From NCBI GenBank assembly GCA_024291935.2, contig CM044317.1:19924230-19988229 (forward strand): a stretch of 64,000 bases of DNA, read 5' to 3'. Positions 24,145-34,763 of this stretch are shown piece by piece (the first letter of the stretch is position 1; the number at the start of each line of letters is the position of its first letter). Origin of the DNA: Okapia johnstoni (taxonomy: Eukaryota > Chordata > Mammalia > Artiodactyla > Giraffidae). The notes under the pieces are model-generated. The model saw nothing but the letters and a program-made list of their open reading frames with translations, was not told the DNA's origin and did no database searches. Made by a program: the position numbers and the translations under genes.

Positions 24145-24430
24145 TAGTGCTGTCCGGTAGAACTCTGTGATGATGCATGGTCAATATCTGGACTATTTAA
24201 ACCTGTAGCCACTAGGTACCTCATGAATACTCAGCACTTTGAATGTGGCTACTGTGACTGAATTTTTTACTTCATTTTAAAAAGAATGGATATATGTGTA
24301 TACATAACTGAATCACTTTGCTGTACATCCAAAACTAACACAATGTTGTAAATAAACCATACTCCAGTAAAAAATAAATTAAAAAAGAAAAGAATTATTT
24401 AAAAAAGTAAATTGGACAACCTGATTCTAC
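24145..24430 (+). mobile_element. MER-type DNA transposon fragment split by L1 tail
   Basis: GTGCTGTCCGGTAGAACTC, TAGCCACTAGGTACC and GTGGCTACTGTGACTGAA resemble a widespread non-autonomous hAT-like mammalian MER family. I cannot fix the subfamily. It is broken by the L1 tail at 24285-24410. Confidence 0.5.
24285..24410 (+). mobile_element. L1 3' end (short)
   Basis: AACTGAATCACTTTGCTGTAC, AACTAACACAATGTTGTAAA and an A-rich tail mark the terminal 0.1 kb of an artiodactyl L1. Confidence 0.85.
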
Positions 24431-24763
24431 ATACTTCCTTAAAGCCAGAACCCCTCTAACCTTAACTAGTTGTACTTTTCTGTCTCTTACGTTTATTCAG
24501 ACAAGTCCTACTATATATATATATTTTGATATGTATATCTGACAGCCATCTTTCTTTTTCTATTTCCTTCACCAACTTGTTTAGGGGCCCCCCTCAATCT
24601 ATGCCGGTGAAACCCATCAGCTTCCAATGTTCTTGTTTCTAGACTCTCCCTTCTCTAATTCAGTTGCCATTATATCTTCATAAACTACCAAATTCACTAC
24701 TGCATAAAATCTTCCTTCACCAACAGTGTGAAAATTCATGTTCTTAGCTTGACTTCAAAACTA
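24431..24763. other. Possible L2 trace, otherwise unique
   Basis: CTGTCTCTTACGTTTATTCAG and TTAGACTCTCCC-like text is weakly L2-like. No gene is seen. Confidence 0.3.
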
Positions 24764-25008
24764 TCAGTTCAGTTCAGCTCAGTTCAGTTGCTCACTCATC
24801 ACTGACTCTTTGAAATCCCATGGACTGCAGCACGCCACTTTTCCCTGTCCATCACCAACTCCCAGACCTTTCTCAGACTCATGTTCATCGAGTCGGTGCT
24901 GTCATCCAAACATCTCATCCTCTGTCATCCCCTTCCTCTGCCTTCAACCTTTCCCAGCATCAGGGTCTTTTCCAATGAGTCAGTTCTTCACAACAGTTGA
25001 CCAAAGTA
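24764..25008 (-). mobile_element. 5'-truncated BovB LINE (3' end)
   Basis: Inverted tail CAGTTCAGTTCAGCTCAG, then the reverse C-terminal segment to ACCAAAGTA. A small deletion lies in the CGTGTCCGACTC region. No clear target duplication is readable. Confidence 0.9.
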
Positions 25009-25278
25009 GACTATATTATGATCCAAAGTTAAGGTCTAATTATGACTTGGTTTGAGGGTTCACTTCCAAACAGATGACACTTATTTTTCTCCCAAGAAGA
25101 TGTTGTATTTGGTATTCTCTCATTGCCTGTTCATTCTGTTCCTATAAGTTAATAATCTTCCCCAGTCCTTCCATATATTCACACTTTGCTGCATTCCTGG
25201 ATCCTCTATGATAGTGGCTTTTAAACTATTGTTTTTACTATAATCTATAAAAAGAAACTTTTTTATCATGATTCTATT

Positions 25279-25489
25279 GGGCTTCCCAGGTAGCTCAGTG
25301 GTAAAGAATCCACCTGCCAATGCAGGAGACACTGGTGACACATGTTCAATCCTTGGAACGGAAAGATCCCCTGGAGGAGGAAATGGCAATCCACTCTAGT
25401 ATTCTGGCCTGGACAATCCCATGGACAGAGGAGCCTGGCGGGCTACAGTCCATAGGGTCACAAAGACCTGCATACAGCTAACCATGAGC
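25279..25489 (+). mobile_element. Bov-tA SINE
   Basis: Head GGGCTTCCCAGGTAGCTCAG, body intact to CAAAGACCTGC, and a degraded tail. No target duplication is readable. Confidence 0.9.
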
Positions 25490-25595
25490 ACAATAGGATT
25501 CACACTGATATTTTCTATTCTGTTGTACTTTATCCTATTCCATTTCTTTTTTTAATGCTGCCTTAAATCACTAAACTGATTTCATGATGATACTG

Positions 25596-25980
25596 TGTCA
25601 TGGGCTGAATTCTGTCTCTTAAAATTTTTATGTTGAAGTTCTAACCCTCAGTACCTCAGAAGGTGATCTTATTTGGAGATAGGATTTTTAATGAGGTAAT
25701 GAAGGAATGATGAGGTCATAGGGTGAGCCCTAATCCAGTGTGATGGCTATCTTTATAAGAAGAGGAGACTAGTACATGCACCCACATTAAGGGAAGACCA
25801 TATGAAGACACCCAGGGTGGATAGCCATCTATAAACCAAGAAGAAAGTCTTCAGGAGAAAGCAACCTGCTGACAGCTTGACTTTCGACTTCTGGCTTTCA
25901 GTACTGTGAGAAAATACATTCTGTTAAGTCATCTATTGTTTAAGTTTACTAGGGTGGAAGCACTAGCAAATTAATACAAT
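25596..25980 (+). mobile_element. MaLR (MLT1-like) LTR
   Basis: An old ERVL-MaLR LTR. The order is TGTCATGGGCTGAATTCTGTC, TATGTTGAAGTTCTAACCC, GATGAGGTCATAGGGTGAGC, TATCTTTATAAGAAG, CCATATGAAGACACCC and CTGTGAGAAAATACATTCTG. The text just before (ACTAAACTGATTTCATG) and just after (TAATGGGCTGAGATTCACAG) appears to be one older short element split by this LTR. A related copy lies near 27255-27315. Confidence 0.75.
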
Positions 25981-26024
25981 GCTTTAATGGGCTGAGATTC
26001 ACAGTTCAAAAACCACTGCTCTAC

Positions 26025-26275
26025 AAGCCTTTCCTCAACTCCCACAGCACATTTTTATCATCTTATTTGGTAGAACTTACTTTCTCTACCAGTCATTTAA
26101 GCATGAAATTATTTACTAATCTTCAGCTTTGCGTGTATGCCTTGCCCCTCTGCCTTGATTATAAGATCCTTGACAGTACAAAATAATCTTGTTTTGTCAT
26201 CTGCAAAAAAACAAGTACTTTTCTGAACACATAGTTATTAAGTATATTTTTGTTCAGTGAATGAGACTGGTCTTT
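26025..26275 (+). mobile_element. L2 3'-end fragment
   Basis: CTCAACTCCCACAGCACA, TGTATGCCTTGCCCC and GAACACATAGTTATTAAGTA follow the order of an L2 LINE 3' end. It is ancient. Confidence 0.55.
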
Positions 26276-26579
26276 TTTCAAGGCAACTGAACAAAGTCTA
26301 ACCACTAAACCCTGTCATCCCTCTTTAAAATCTTTTTTTTTTCATATCCATCTTCCAACATCTCAATCTAAGTCAATGATGGCAACATGCTGTCAAACGC
26401 AGCCTCACAGTTCTTCCTGGCCCTGCTCCAAGCAGCTATTCCCAGTCTATCTAAGCTGCCATCATTGTTCTAAACTACGAAACCAACAACAGCGCTGGAA
26501 TTAATGGAGTAATATGCAAAGGTATTCTACATTCTCTCATCTCTAAAAATTATTTTATTTATTACTTTTTTAAACGAAA

Positions 26580-27012
26580 CCACCTTGTACCATTCTGCTT
26601 CCTTCAGTTTCAGCTCTTCCATAGTCAAATCTCCTGAAAGATTCTATATCCACCCTGTCTGCACTTTCCCATCTGCCATTCTCTTACCAATCCACACCAA
26701 TATGGCTTCTTTCCCACTATCCACTCAAAAGACTCTTGCCAAAGTCACTAGGAATCTCCAGCAAACCAAATGCCATAGATGAGTTCTTCCCTCATCTGTC
26801 CTACCTCCCAGCATTACTAAATATACTTGCTCATTCTTTATTAATTGAAACATTCTCTCTTGAATTTTATGACCTCTCTATTTCCAGTTTTCCTTATACC
26901 ATCACCAGCTATTTTACTATTCCTCATTTGCACGATCTCAAAGTATTGTTGTCACTCAAGACTTAACACTGGGCCCTCTTCTTTCCTCTCTTCTTAATGA
27001 CATGTATGCCAA

Positions 27013-27056
<44 letters not shown>

Positions 27057-27067
27057 ATATATATGTA

Positions 27068-27108
<41 letters not shown>

Positions 27109-27610
27109 GTATGTGTGTATATATGTATACACATAGATAGTTTATTGGAATCATCAGTTTCACAAAATAATAGTTTATGCATCTATATAATTCTCTCTCA
27201 TACTTTCTACTCCACTATATCTTAGTCTATTTAATTTTTTAAATATTGGTCTTAACCCACTAAATTGATGTGATAACACTAATGGATTGTGACTCATAGC
27301 TTTAAAAACACTGCTTTCCCTGCAACTTTATATAACATCTATATGCTAAAAATTCCTTAATTTATCTCTCTCGCCTCACTTCCAGGCTTATAAATCCAAC
27401 TGCTTCCTTACTTTATCCACTTGGCCATCTAGTAAGAAATCAAATGTAACCTCACAAAAACTAAGGTCTCTGTTTTTCCCACAAATCTGTACCTTTCCCA
27501 ATTAGCAAATGACACTGCATTAAATCTTGTTGAGCAAGCCTGAAAACTCTGGGCCTTGGTTTGCCCTCTCCTTAGTTTCCTTCACTCACACAGAAAGAAT
27601 GGATAGTCAG
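26580..27610 (+). mobile_element. L2 LINE coding-region fragment, interrupted
   Basis: CTCTTGCCAAAGTCACTAGG, GAATTTTATGACCTCTC and ACACTGGGCCCTCTTCTTTC match L2 ORF2 text. AACATCTATATGCTAAAAA, TAAATCCAACTGCTTCC and GAGCAAGCCTGAAAACTCTGG continue it after a gap. About 330 bp of microsatellite and other sequence (27000-27330) sits inside. The frames are broken and nothing is functional. Confidence 0.65.
27014..27130. repeat. Compound (GT)n/(TA)n microsatellite
   Basis: About 18 GT units run directly into TATG/TA units. Both strands give spurious low-complexity frames (HTHT, YIYI). Confidence 0.97.
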
Positions 27611-28538
27611 GTCTTGTCAATTCTACACAGGGTCAAAGGTGATGATCAGGACAGTGCAACGTCATTCTGATGTCAAAGCATGTCAAAATGGCCTGGTGTC
27701 ACGCAAGGGCATGGTCCCAAAGCTGTACTTCACTGCTTTGGGACAGCTGTGTAGCACCAGGCCTGTCAGGGTAGGTCAGCTCTCTCAAGGGTCATGAGTT
27801 TCTCTCTCCATGAAGCCCCAAGTCTGTTTCTGCCTCATCATCTCTGAGTGGACAAAGAAGTACAGCTGAGGGCTATTCTGAGCACAGTTCTGCAAGTCTG
27901 TGTGTTTCACCCATTCCTTCCTTCCTGGTCTCAAAGCTGGGCTTTAAACGTTGCCTCACAGCTTGGCTGTTATAAGAAAGAGAGGCTGCAGTGGACTCAG
28001 AGTTCCCTGAGTGGCCACACATTAAAAGATCAAGTTATTAAATAATTAATTTCCCACTTTTATGTATTTATTAAAAATAGACTATTTAAAGTGTCTATAA
28101 TGCCTTTAATACTTAATATTGGCTGGACTGGCAGGGTCTACAAGATCTGTGGGAAGCCAGGGCTCCAGGGTTCCAGATCTGCACATTCTTCTCCCTGCCT
28201 CGGTCTCCCCTTGCCTGGAACTGGTAGCCTCCATCTTTCTTCAACTGGCAGTAAGTTCCCATATTTTGCCTGCCAAGAACCAAGGCAGCAGGGTGTAAGG
28301 AGTAGGAAAATTGAACATTCTTTTTAAAAGCTGTTATCAAAAGAAAAAAAAATCTATGTTATTAGAGGTCATAAAAGAATTCAGACAGAAGCCCAGAGGG
28401 GTATGAACTGGAAAAAGGGTACAGGGAGCGAGCTTTCTGGGTACTGAAAATGTGAAATGTGCAGCATCTGGACCTGCCTACACAGGCATGTATGTATGTT
28501 ATAATTCATCAAGCTATATATCCTTACCTCTTGTTTGT
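27611..28538. other. Unique sequence, no gene seen
   Basis: The frames at 27848-28340 lack family signatures. The region is otherwise unremarkable. Confidence 0.4.
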
Positions 28539-29545
28539 TATTGTTTAGTCCCTCAGTTGTGTCCAACTCTGCGACCTCATGGACTGTACCATACCAGGCT
28601 TCCCTGCCCTTCACCGTCTCCCAGAGCTTGCCCAAACTCATGTCCATTGAGTCAGTGATGCTATCTAATCATCTCATCCTCTGTCGTCCTCTTCTCCTCC
28701 TGACTTCAATCTTTCCCAGCATCAGGGTCTTTTCCAATGAGTCAATTCTTTGCATCAAGTGGCCGAAGTATTGGAGCTTCAGTATTGGAGAATCAGCATC
28801 AGTCCTTCCAATGAATATTCAGGACTGATTTCCTTTAGGATTGACTGGTTTGATCTCCTTGCTGTCAAAGGGACTCCCAAGAGTCTTCTCCAACACCAGT
28901 TGAAAAGCATCAATTCTTCTGCACTCAGCCTTCTTTATGTTCCAACTCCCACATCTATACATCACTACTGGAAAAACCATAACTTTGACTATATGGACCT
29001 TTGTTGGCAAAGCAACATCTCTGCTTTTTAACATGCTGTCTAGGTTTATCACAGCTTTTCTTCCAAGAAGAAAATGTCTTTTAATTTCATGACTGCAGTC
29101 ACCATCTGCAGTGATTTTGGAGCCCAGGAAAATAAAGTCTGTCACTATTTCCATTGTTTCCCCCACTTATTTGCCATGAAGTGATGGGACCGGATGTCAT
29201 GATCTGAATGAGTGTTCTGAATGTTGAGTTTAAAGCCAGCTTTTTCACTCTCCTCTTTCACCTGTATCAAGAGGCTCTTTACTTCTTCTTTGCTTTCTGC
29301 CATAAAGGTGGTGTCATCTGCATGTTTGAGATTATTGATATTTATTTCGGCTATCTTGATTCCAGCTTGTGCTTCATCCAGCTTGGCATTTCTCATGATG
29401 TACTTTACATACAATTTTAATAAGCAGGGTGACAATATACAGCCTTGATGTACTCCTTTCCTGATTTGGAACCAGTCCGTTGTTCCATGTCCTGTTCTAA
29501 CTGTTGCTTCTTGACCTGAAGATTTCTCATGAGGCAGGTAAGGTG
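28539..29545 (-). mobile_element. 1.0 kb 5'-truncated BovB LINE
   Basis: An inverted BovB from the tail region (TTGTTTAGTCCCTCAGTTG) to the RT palm. The minus-strand frames (28819-29166 and 29145-29621) carry the ELxxLPTKV-like and GVHQGCILSPC (motif B) relics. Motif C reads HADD instead of YADD. The two frames overlap, showing a frameshift near 29150. No target duplication is readable. Confidence 0.92.
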
Positions 29546-29655
29546 CTAGTTCCATCTTATGCCTCAATACAGAGTAGTAATACTGAAATCCATGAAAATT
29601 ACTACAAATATTCCACATCATACTAATTTTTATAAAACTTCTACACAGTCAAAAG

Positions 29656-29681
29656 GGCTTCCCAGATGGCTCAGTGGTATA

Positions 29682-29727
<46 letters not shown>

Positions 29728-29901
29728 TGCCAGTGCAGGAGATGTGGGTTCGAAACCTGGGTTGGGAAGATCCCCTGGAGAAGGAAATGGCTACCCACAT
29801 CAGTATATTCTTGCCTGGAAAATCCCATGGACAGAGGAACCTAGTGGGTTACAGTCCATGGGTTTGCAAAGAGTCAGACATGACTAAGCAACTGAGCATG
29901 C
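29656..29901 (+). mobile_element. Bov-tA SINE with (AT)n in its head
   Basis: The head begins GGGCTTCCCAGATGGCTCAG. It is then interrupted after GTGGTA by an A-rich then (AT)17 tract (29680-29724), and resumes GCCTGCCAGTGCAGGAG. The left duplication CTACACAGTCAAAAG (29641-29655) matches CTACACACACATAATCAAAAG (29902-29922), the right copy having gained CA units. Confidence 0.9.
29680..29724. repeat. (AT)17 inside a SINE
   Basis: TATATAAAAAAAAA then seventeen AT units lie between the A-box-like and B-box-like parts of the tRNA-derived head. Confidence 0.97.
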
Positions 29902-30059
29902 CTACACACACATAATCAAAAGAATTATTTTTTGATAATTTTGGCAAATTTAGTCATTATTCACACAGCAATACCTAAAAAACCCCCTAAAAATTGACAA
30001 AATATTTACAGGACAAAAAGTGACTTCAGGAGGATTTGCAAAGGAGAGCAGGTCAAAAC

Positions 30060-30278
30060 TGAAAAATCCCACGTGATCCAGCAATACCACTACTGGGCAC
30101 ATACCAGGGAAAATGGTAATTCAAAACAATAAGTGCACCTCAATGTTCTTTACAACACCATTTATAATAATCAGGACATGGAAACAACCTAAATGTCCAT
30201 CAACAGAGGAATACGTAAAGAAGATGTGTGGTAAATATATATGATAGAATATTATTCAGCCATAAAAGGAACATGAAT
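30060..30278 (+). mobile_element. L1 fragment, sense
   Basis: CCAGCAATACCACTACTGGGC, GTCCATCAACAGAGGAATAC and TATTCAGCCATAAAAGGAAC are from the ORF2 C-terminal to 3'-UTR part of L1. It stops without a poly(A) tail, where an inverted L1 fragment begins. Confidence 0.85.
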
Positions 30279-30281
30279 TAT

Positions 30282-30648
30282 GGCTTTTGAATTATGGTTT
30301 TCTCTGGGTATACGCCTAGTAGTGAGATTGCTGGGTCATATGTTAGTTCTATTTTTAGTTTTTTAAGGAAACTCTGTACTGCCCTCCATAGCAGCAGTAT
30401 CAACTTACATTCCCACCAAGAGTGTAACAGGGTTACTTTTTTTCCACACCTTCTCTAGCAGTTATTGTTTGTAAATATTTTTGATGAAAGCCATTCTGAC
30501 CAGTATGAGGTGATGCCTCATTGTAGTTTTGAGTTGCTGATACTGAGCACCTTTTCATGCGTTTGTTGGCCATCAATATATCTTCTTTAAATAAAAGTCT
30601 ATTTAGGTCTTCCACCCATTTTTTAATTTTTTTTTAATATATATATAT
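30282..30648 (-). mobile_element. L1 fragment, inverted
   Basis: The reverse complement of the L1 ORF2 segment just upstream of the neighbouring sense piece: TCTGGGTATACGCCTAGTAG, CATTCCCACCAAGAGTG, CTTTTCATGCGTTTGTTGG and AGGTCTTCCACCCATTTTT. The two pieces share about 60 bp and form a head-to-head junction near 30280. Confidence 0.85.
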
Positions 30649-30650
30649 TG

Positions 30651-30968
30651 TGTTCAGGAGAAGATTTTATGAGCCCAAATTCTTGCATCTTTTCACATCT
30701 AAAAAAGCACTAAAATCATTAAGAGAAACATCTGCTCCTGGTGATGACCAGCAACCTTCTCATGACTAGCAGCGACCTTCAACCAAAACATGTGATTGAT
30801 TGCACATATCCCTAAAATCACATAAACACTGAACTTCCCCCCTTACCTCTTCAGAGAAGTTCCTTAGAACTATCTAATAGGCTGTCTCCCAGGCTACTGT
30901 ACTCGCTTTATCCCAAATAAAACCTAACTCACAACTCACACATTGAGCTTTTTTTTTTTCAATCAACA
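30651..30968 (+). mobile_element. Solo ERV LTR
   Basis: About 318 bp bounded by TG (30651) and CA (30967-30968). It has a late GCTGTCTCCCAGGCTAC block, a polyadenylation signal AATAAA at 30916-30921 and a T-rich end. This layout is a ruminant endogenous-retrovirus LTR (probably class II). No internal viral sequence or primer-binding site adjoins it, so it is a solo LTR. No target duplication is readable. Confidence 0.75.
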
Positions 30969-31319
30969 CCAGATTACAATGAGTTGAGGCATGGGTGGGA
31001 GAAGATGATACAAAGATATATAATACAGTTTTTTTAACTTGGCTGTAAATGGAATAAAAATATGACTAAGAATGCAAATGTAAAATTAATTCAAATACCA
31101 GAAATGTCATAAAGTCACATTCTACCCTAGAACCTCAAAACTTAACATTGAGTAAAAGTTGAAGTAAGCCTGCTTTAGACTGCTGAAGCATCAAAAGTAG
31201 TTTTATAGAGATGTTTTGCCTGTAAGAAAGGCTCCCCAGTGTTCATTCCAGGAGCATATTGGAGGAACCTAGGTCACTTACCTATGCACTCTACACACAC
31301 TCCTGAACAAGAAGGTACT
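30969..31319. other. Unique sequence, no gene seen
   Basis: No repeat family or exon is recognised. Confidence 0.4.
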
Positions 31320-32290
31320 CTTCATTCATTCAACATTATACAACTGTACCCTGAAGGCCCACAAAGGATGAAGCCCCACACCTGGTGCTAACGATACACT
31401 AGCAAGCAAAATGGACCCAATCCATACCCTTCCATTATTTGTATAGATTCACAAAAATAATTCTAAGGGCTGTGAGGAAAAGATGCAGAGTAAGATCACT
31501 TAACAAGAGGGACTTGAATTAGTCTAAGGGATGGGAGTAGGGTAGGAAAGACTTTGCCAAGGAAGTAGAGTTTGAGGTGAAATCAGAAGGATGAAGAGGA
31601 GTTAATTTAACTTGTGTGTGGGGGGAGAGTATGCATTGGGGGAGGGGAAGCATTTTAGGTGTAGGAGGGAGAAGGAGGTGAATGAAAGATGGACTGTGGT
31701 GGGAGTGCTGAGGCCAAGGGAGTGGGTGGTAAAAGATGAGTGAAGAGTCAGGCAGGGGTAAAAGCATGAAGGGTCTCATGGCATGTTTCCATGACTTTGG
31801 AAAACCATGGAAAGCTTGTTTTGGCTGTGCTGTGTCTTTATTGCTTTGTTTGGGCTTCCTCTGGTTGCAATGAGGAGGGGCTACTCTATATTGTGGTGCA
31901 CAGGCTCTTCACTGTTGTGTCTTGTCTTGTTGTGGGGCACAGGCTCTAGACCTTGAGGGTTTCAGTAGTTGCAGAGCGCACAGAGCTCAGGCTCAGTAGT
32001 CGTGGCGCGTGGACTTCGTTGCTCTGTGGCATGTGGGATCTTCCTGGACCAGGGATCAAATCCATTTCCCCTGCATTGGCAAACTGATTCCTATCCACCG
32101 CACCACCAGGAAAGTTCCCATGGAAAGTCTTTAAGCAAAGGAATAACATCACCAGATTTTAATTTTAAAACATTTTAGCTAAAAGAAGAATAAATTGAAG
32201 GGACATGGTGATGATAGTAGAAGTTAAAAAAAAAAGTCAAAATTTCAGCAACATTAATAGGGCTTGGCAAATTAGTGAAGAAAAAAAGTC
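31320..32290 (-). mobile_element. L2 LINE 3' end, split by a CHR-1-type SINE
   Basis: ATTCATTCAACATTATACAAC, then CATGAAGGGTCTCATGGCATG, and after the SINE TCTTTAAGCAAAGGAATAAC and CACCAGATTTTAATTTTAAAA follow the reverse-strand L2 3'-end order. It includes a G-rich stretch (31611-31735). Confidence 0.6.
31818..32117 (-). mobile_element. CHR-1-type tRNA-derived SINE
   Basis: A 300-bp inverted SINE: GGCTGTGCTGTGTCTTTATTG, GTTGCAATGAGGAGGGGC, GTTTCAGTAGTTGCAGAGCG, GGCATGTGGGATCTTCC, and the inverted tRNA-like head at CATTGGCAAACTGATTCC. CCATGGAAAGCTT (31805-31817) and CCATGGAAAGTCTT (32118-32131) are its target duplication. It contains most of the CpGs of this area. Confidence 0.92.
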
Positions 32291-32955
32291 TTAACGATTG
32301 TGGGATATAATGAGCATACAGTCTAGAATACTAAGAATATTTGTTCTATGGGTCCCTTGAAATTCTGAAGAAGAGTAAACAGCAAAATGAGCCACTAAGG
32401 ACATACTAAATTTGCAGCTTCCTATTTCTGCCTATATATATGTCATAAGATGATATAAAACCAAGTACAGTGGCTTGACTGAGTATCTGGCTGGAAGGCA
32501 GTCCCACAAATGTATATCTGCAGGGTCTTGACCGGAACTTAATCAGAAAGTCTGAAGAAAGTCAGGTAACTCTTGAAAACTGTGCCTTAGGTTTTTTTGT
32601 CGTGTATAGAACTGCTAGCTGGAAATAGCAAGAGAATGCTATTTGTAAAATTGAGCTGGGTGTTGGTTGCAGCTAAATTAGAGTAATACATCTGGTGGAC
32701 CCAAGAACATCAGAGCATGCTCCTTTTTCCCCTCCTTGATTATGTGTACTTATTCTTTAAGACTGAATCTGTAGGTCAAGTTGTGAGCTGTCTGTCTCCC
32801 TTACTGTTTAAGGTACACACCACAAACAGTCTGGTCTGACTTGGCTTGATTAGATACTGTAGAGCAATCTAGTCACATGTTGGCAAGACGTGTTAATTAT
32901 TGTAGGCGGGTGTGGCATCAATTAGCACTTGGGAATGGTTATTTGGTCAACTCAG
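32291..32955. other. Unique sequence, no gene seen
   Basis: No repeat or exon is recognised. Confidence 0.4.
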
Positions 32956-33076
32956 TTCCAGTCAATCAACACTTATTGAACACAAGGCACTAATGTACTA
33001 CGCACTGAGCTATACACTAGGATATAAAGATCTGTAAGAAATAGTCATTGTCTTTAAGGAGTCTATAGTGTAGTCC
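32956..33076 (-). mobile_element. L2 3'-end fragment
   Basis: CAATCAACACTTATTGAACAC, CACTGAGCTATACACTAGGAT and GTCTTTAAGGAGTCTATAGTG are reverse-strand L2 text. It is the host of the next three insertions. Confidence 0.65.
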
Positions 33077-33166
33077 GGGAGTTTGCGATGGACAAGGAAA
33101 CCTGCTGTGCTGCAATCTGTGAGGTCGCAAAGAACCGGACACGACTGAGTGACTGAAGTGACTGAC
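33077..33166 (+). mobile_element. Very short BovB/BovA 3' fragment
   Basis: Ninety bp covering GGGAGTTTGCGATGGACA to the GTGACTGAAGTGACTGAC tail. A perfect 10-bp duplication, AGTGTAGTCC, lies at 33067-33076 and 33167-33176. It is the shortest insertion in the window with clear TSDs. Confidence 0.92.
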
Positions 33167-33176
33167 AGTGTAGTCC

Positions 33177-33366
33177 AAGCGGTGCTAGTGGTAAAGAACC
33201 CATTAGGAGACGCAGGAGACCAGGGTTCAATCCCTAGGTCAGGAAGATCCCCCAGAGAAGGGCACGGCAACCCACTCCAGTACTCTTGCCTGGAGAATCC
33301 CATGGACAGAGGAGCCTGGTGGGCCACAGTTCATAGGGTTGCAAAGAGTTGAACATGACTGAAGTG
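33177..33366 (+). mobile_element. Bov-tA SINE
   Basis: It starts at AAGCGGTGCTAGTGG (head variant) directly after the neighbour's duplication. The body is standard to GAAGTGACTTAAC, followed by a (CATA)n tail. Confidence 0.92.
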
Positions 33367-33403
33367 ACTTAACATACATACATACAAGGAGCTACAGTTC
33401 CCA

Positions 33404-33552
33404 AAGTTCCTCTGTCCATGGGATTTTCTAGGCAAGAATACTCTAGTGGGTTGCCATTTCTTTCTCCAGGGGATTTTCCCAACACAGGAATCAAACCTGT
33501 ATCTCCTGAATTGGCAAGTGGATTCTCTACCACTGAGCCACCAGGGAAGCCC
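33404..33552 (-). mobile_element. Partial Bov-tA SINE (inverted)
   Basis: Only the head and the first half of the body are present, inverted: CTCTGTCCATGGGATTTTC to CACCAGGGAAGCCC. It lacks its 3' end. It lies 37 bp from a sense copy, making an inverted pair. Confidence 0.92.
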
Positions 33553-34705
33553 AATTCTTCGGTACAGATTGTTAAAATCTGTTTCAGTGAATACCACATC
33601 ATATTGTTATCGAATTCTCATACATTTATTTCTCTCGGTAGCCAGTGACTTCTGGAAGGATGAGAGACATGTCTAATTAATCTTTATATCCCCTAAATTG
33701 AGTACAGTTTCTGGAATATAGATGTTCAATATGTATTTATTGAGACCGAGGTTTTATCCTCGGCTCTACTGAGCAATTCATTTAATAACTATGTGCTTTT
33801 AGCTTCTTGTGAAAATGTAGATGAGAATGGCCTGTCTGCCTCCACAAGGTCAAATGAGTTAATAAGAGTGAGAACACTTTCGGAACTAACAAGACAGAAC
33901 CGATAGATTTTTACTGTTATGAGGGAGGGCCAGACTGTTTAGGAAAGTGGTAGAACTGAAAGTTGTCTATAGACTATATGGGGAGACTGCTTTTGTGTTC
34001 CTCTTATTTACATGCAATTCTCCAAGGTTCTTCCAGTTCATTTTTGGAAAACACTTTCAAAAATCACAAGGGGAGACAGAAGACAAGAGGAGGAACAATC
34101 ACCCAGGTCCCAGAATCCTATGACCAGATTCTCATCCTTCATTTCCTGCAGTGTCTGGTTAGTGATTCTCCCCACACAGGAGGTGGCTCGGGAACACTAT
34201 AGCAGATGCTGCTGCTGTTCTGCCCATCTCTCCCCCCCAGCACCCACTGTGCTCAGGGACACCCACAGCTTCTGACTGCCAACTTCTAACTTTCTGCTCA
34301 AGCTTTTCTCTGTGCTCTGTCTGTACAAAACCCAGGCTCAAATTCCTTGGTGCTAATGTGCTTGGCAGCAGCTGTCAACCAATGATGGAGTAGATGTTGG
34401 TGGATAAATACCCCAGTTTCCTCCCCTTCTGGATGAAAGAACTCAGAGCTCTGCTTTACAAAGTGGCTAAGAGGCCATCTGAGGCATGGAGCCCTAAGTG
34501 CCCAGAGCAGACTCTGCTCACTGCATATCTTCAGTGGCTTCCCTTTTATCCCAGTGCCTTTTTCTCCACTTCTTTGTCAGTATTTCCTAGAATCCCCCTG
34601 CAAGGAAACTATCTGTATCCAAATCCTTGTCTCTGCCTCTATAGAATTCAAGGCAAAATAACCACAAAGCACTTGTTTTAAATACAAAAAAAAAATATTT
34701 GCAAG
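33553..34705. other. Unique sequence with one acceptor-like site
   Basis: No repeat family is recognised. A pyrimidine run ending CTCTCCCCCCCAG (34228-34240) looks like a splice acceptor, but the downstream frame is short. The frames at 34012-34681 show no family pattern. Confidence 0.35.
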
Positions 34706-34763
34706 TGAGTTTCCCTGGTGGCTCAAAGTATTTGTGTTTTAATGTGAAATAAATTAACAAACA

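Noticed and set aside
26963..27225. Frames rich in HTHT, YIYI and CVCV
   Set aside because: They are translations of the GT/TA microsatellite.
34228..34240. Acceptor-like CTCTCCCCCCCAG
   Set aside because: No branch-like site at the right distance and no extended frame follows.
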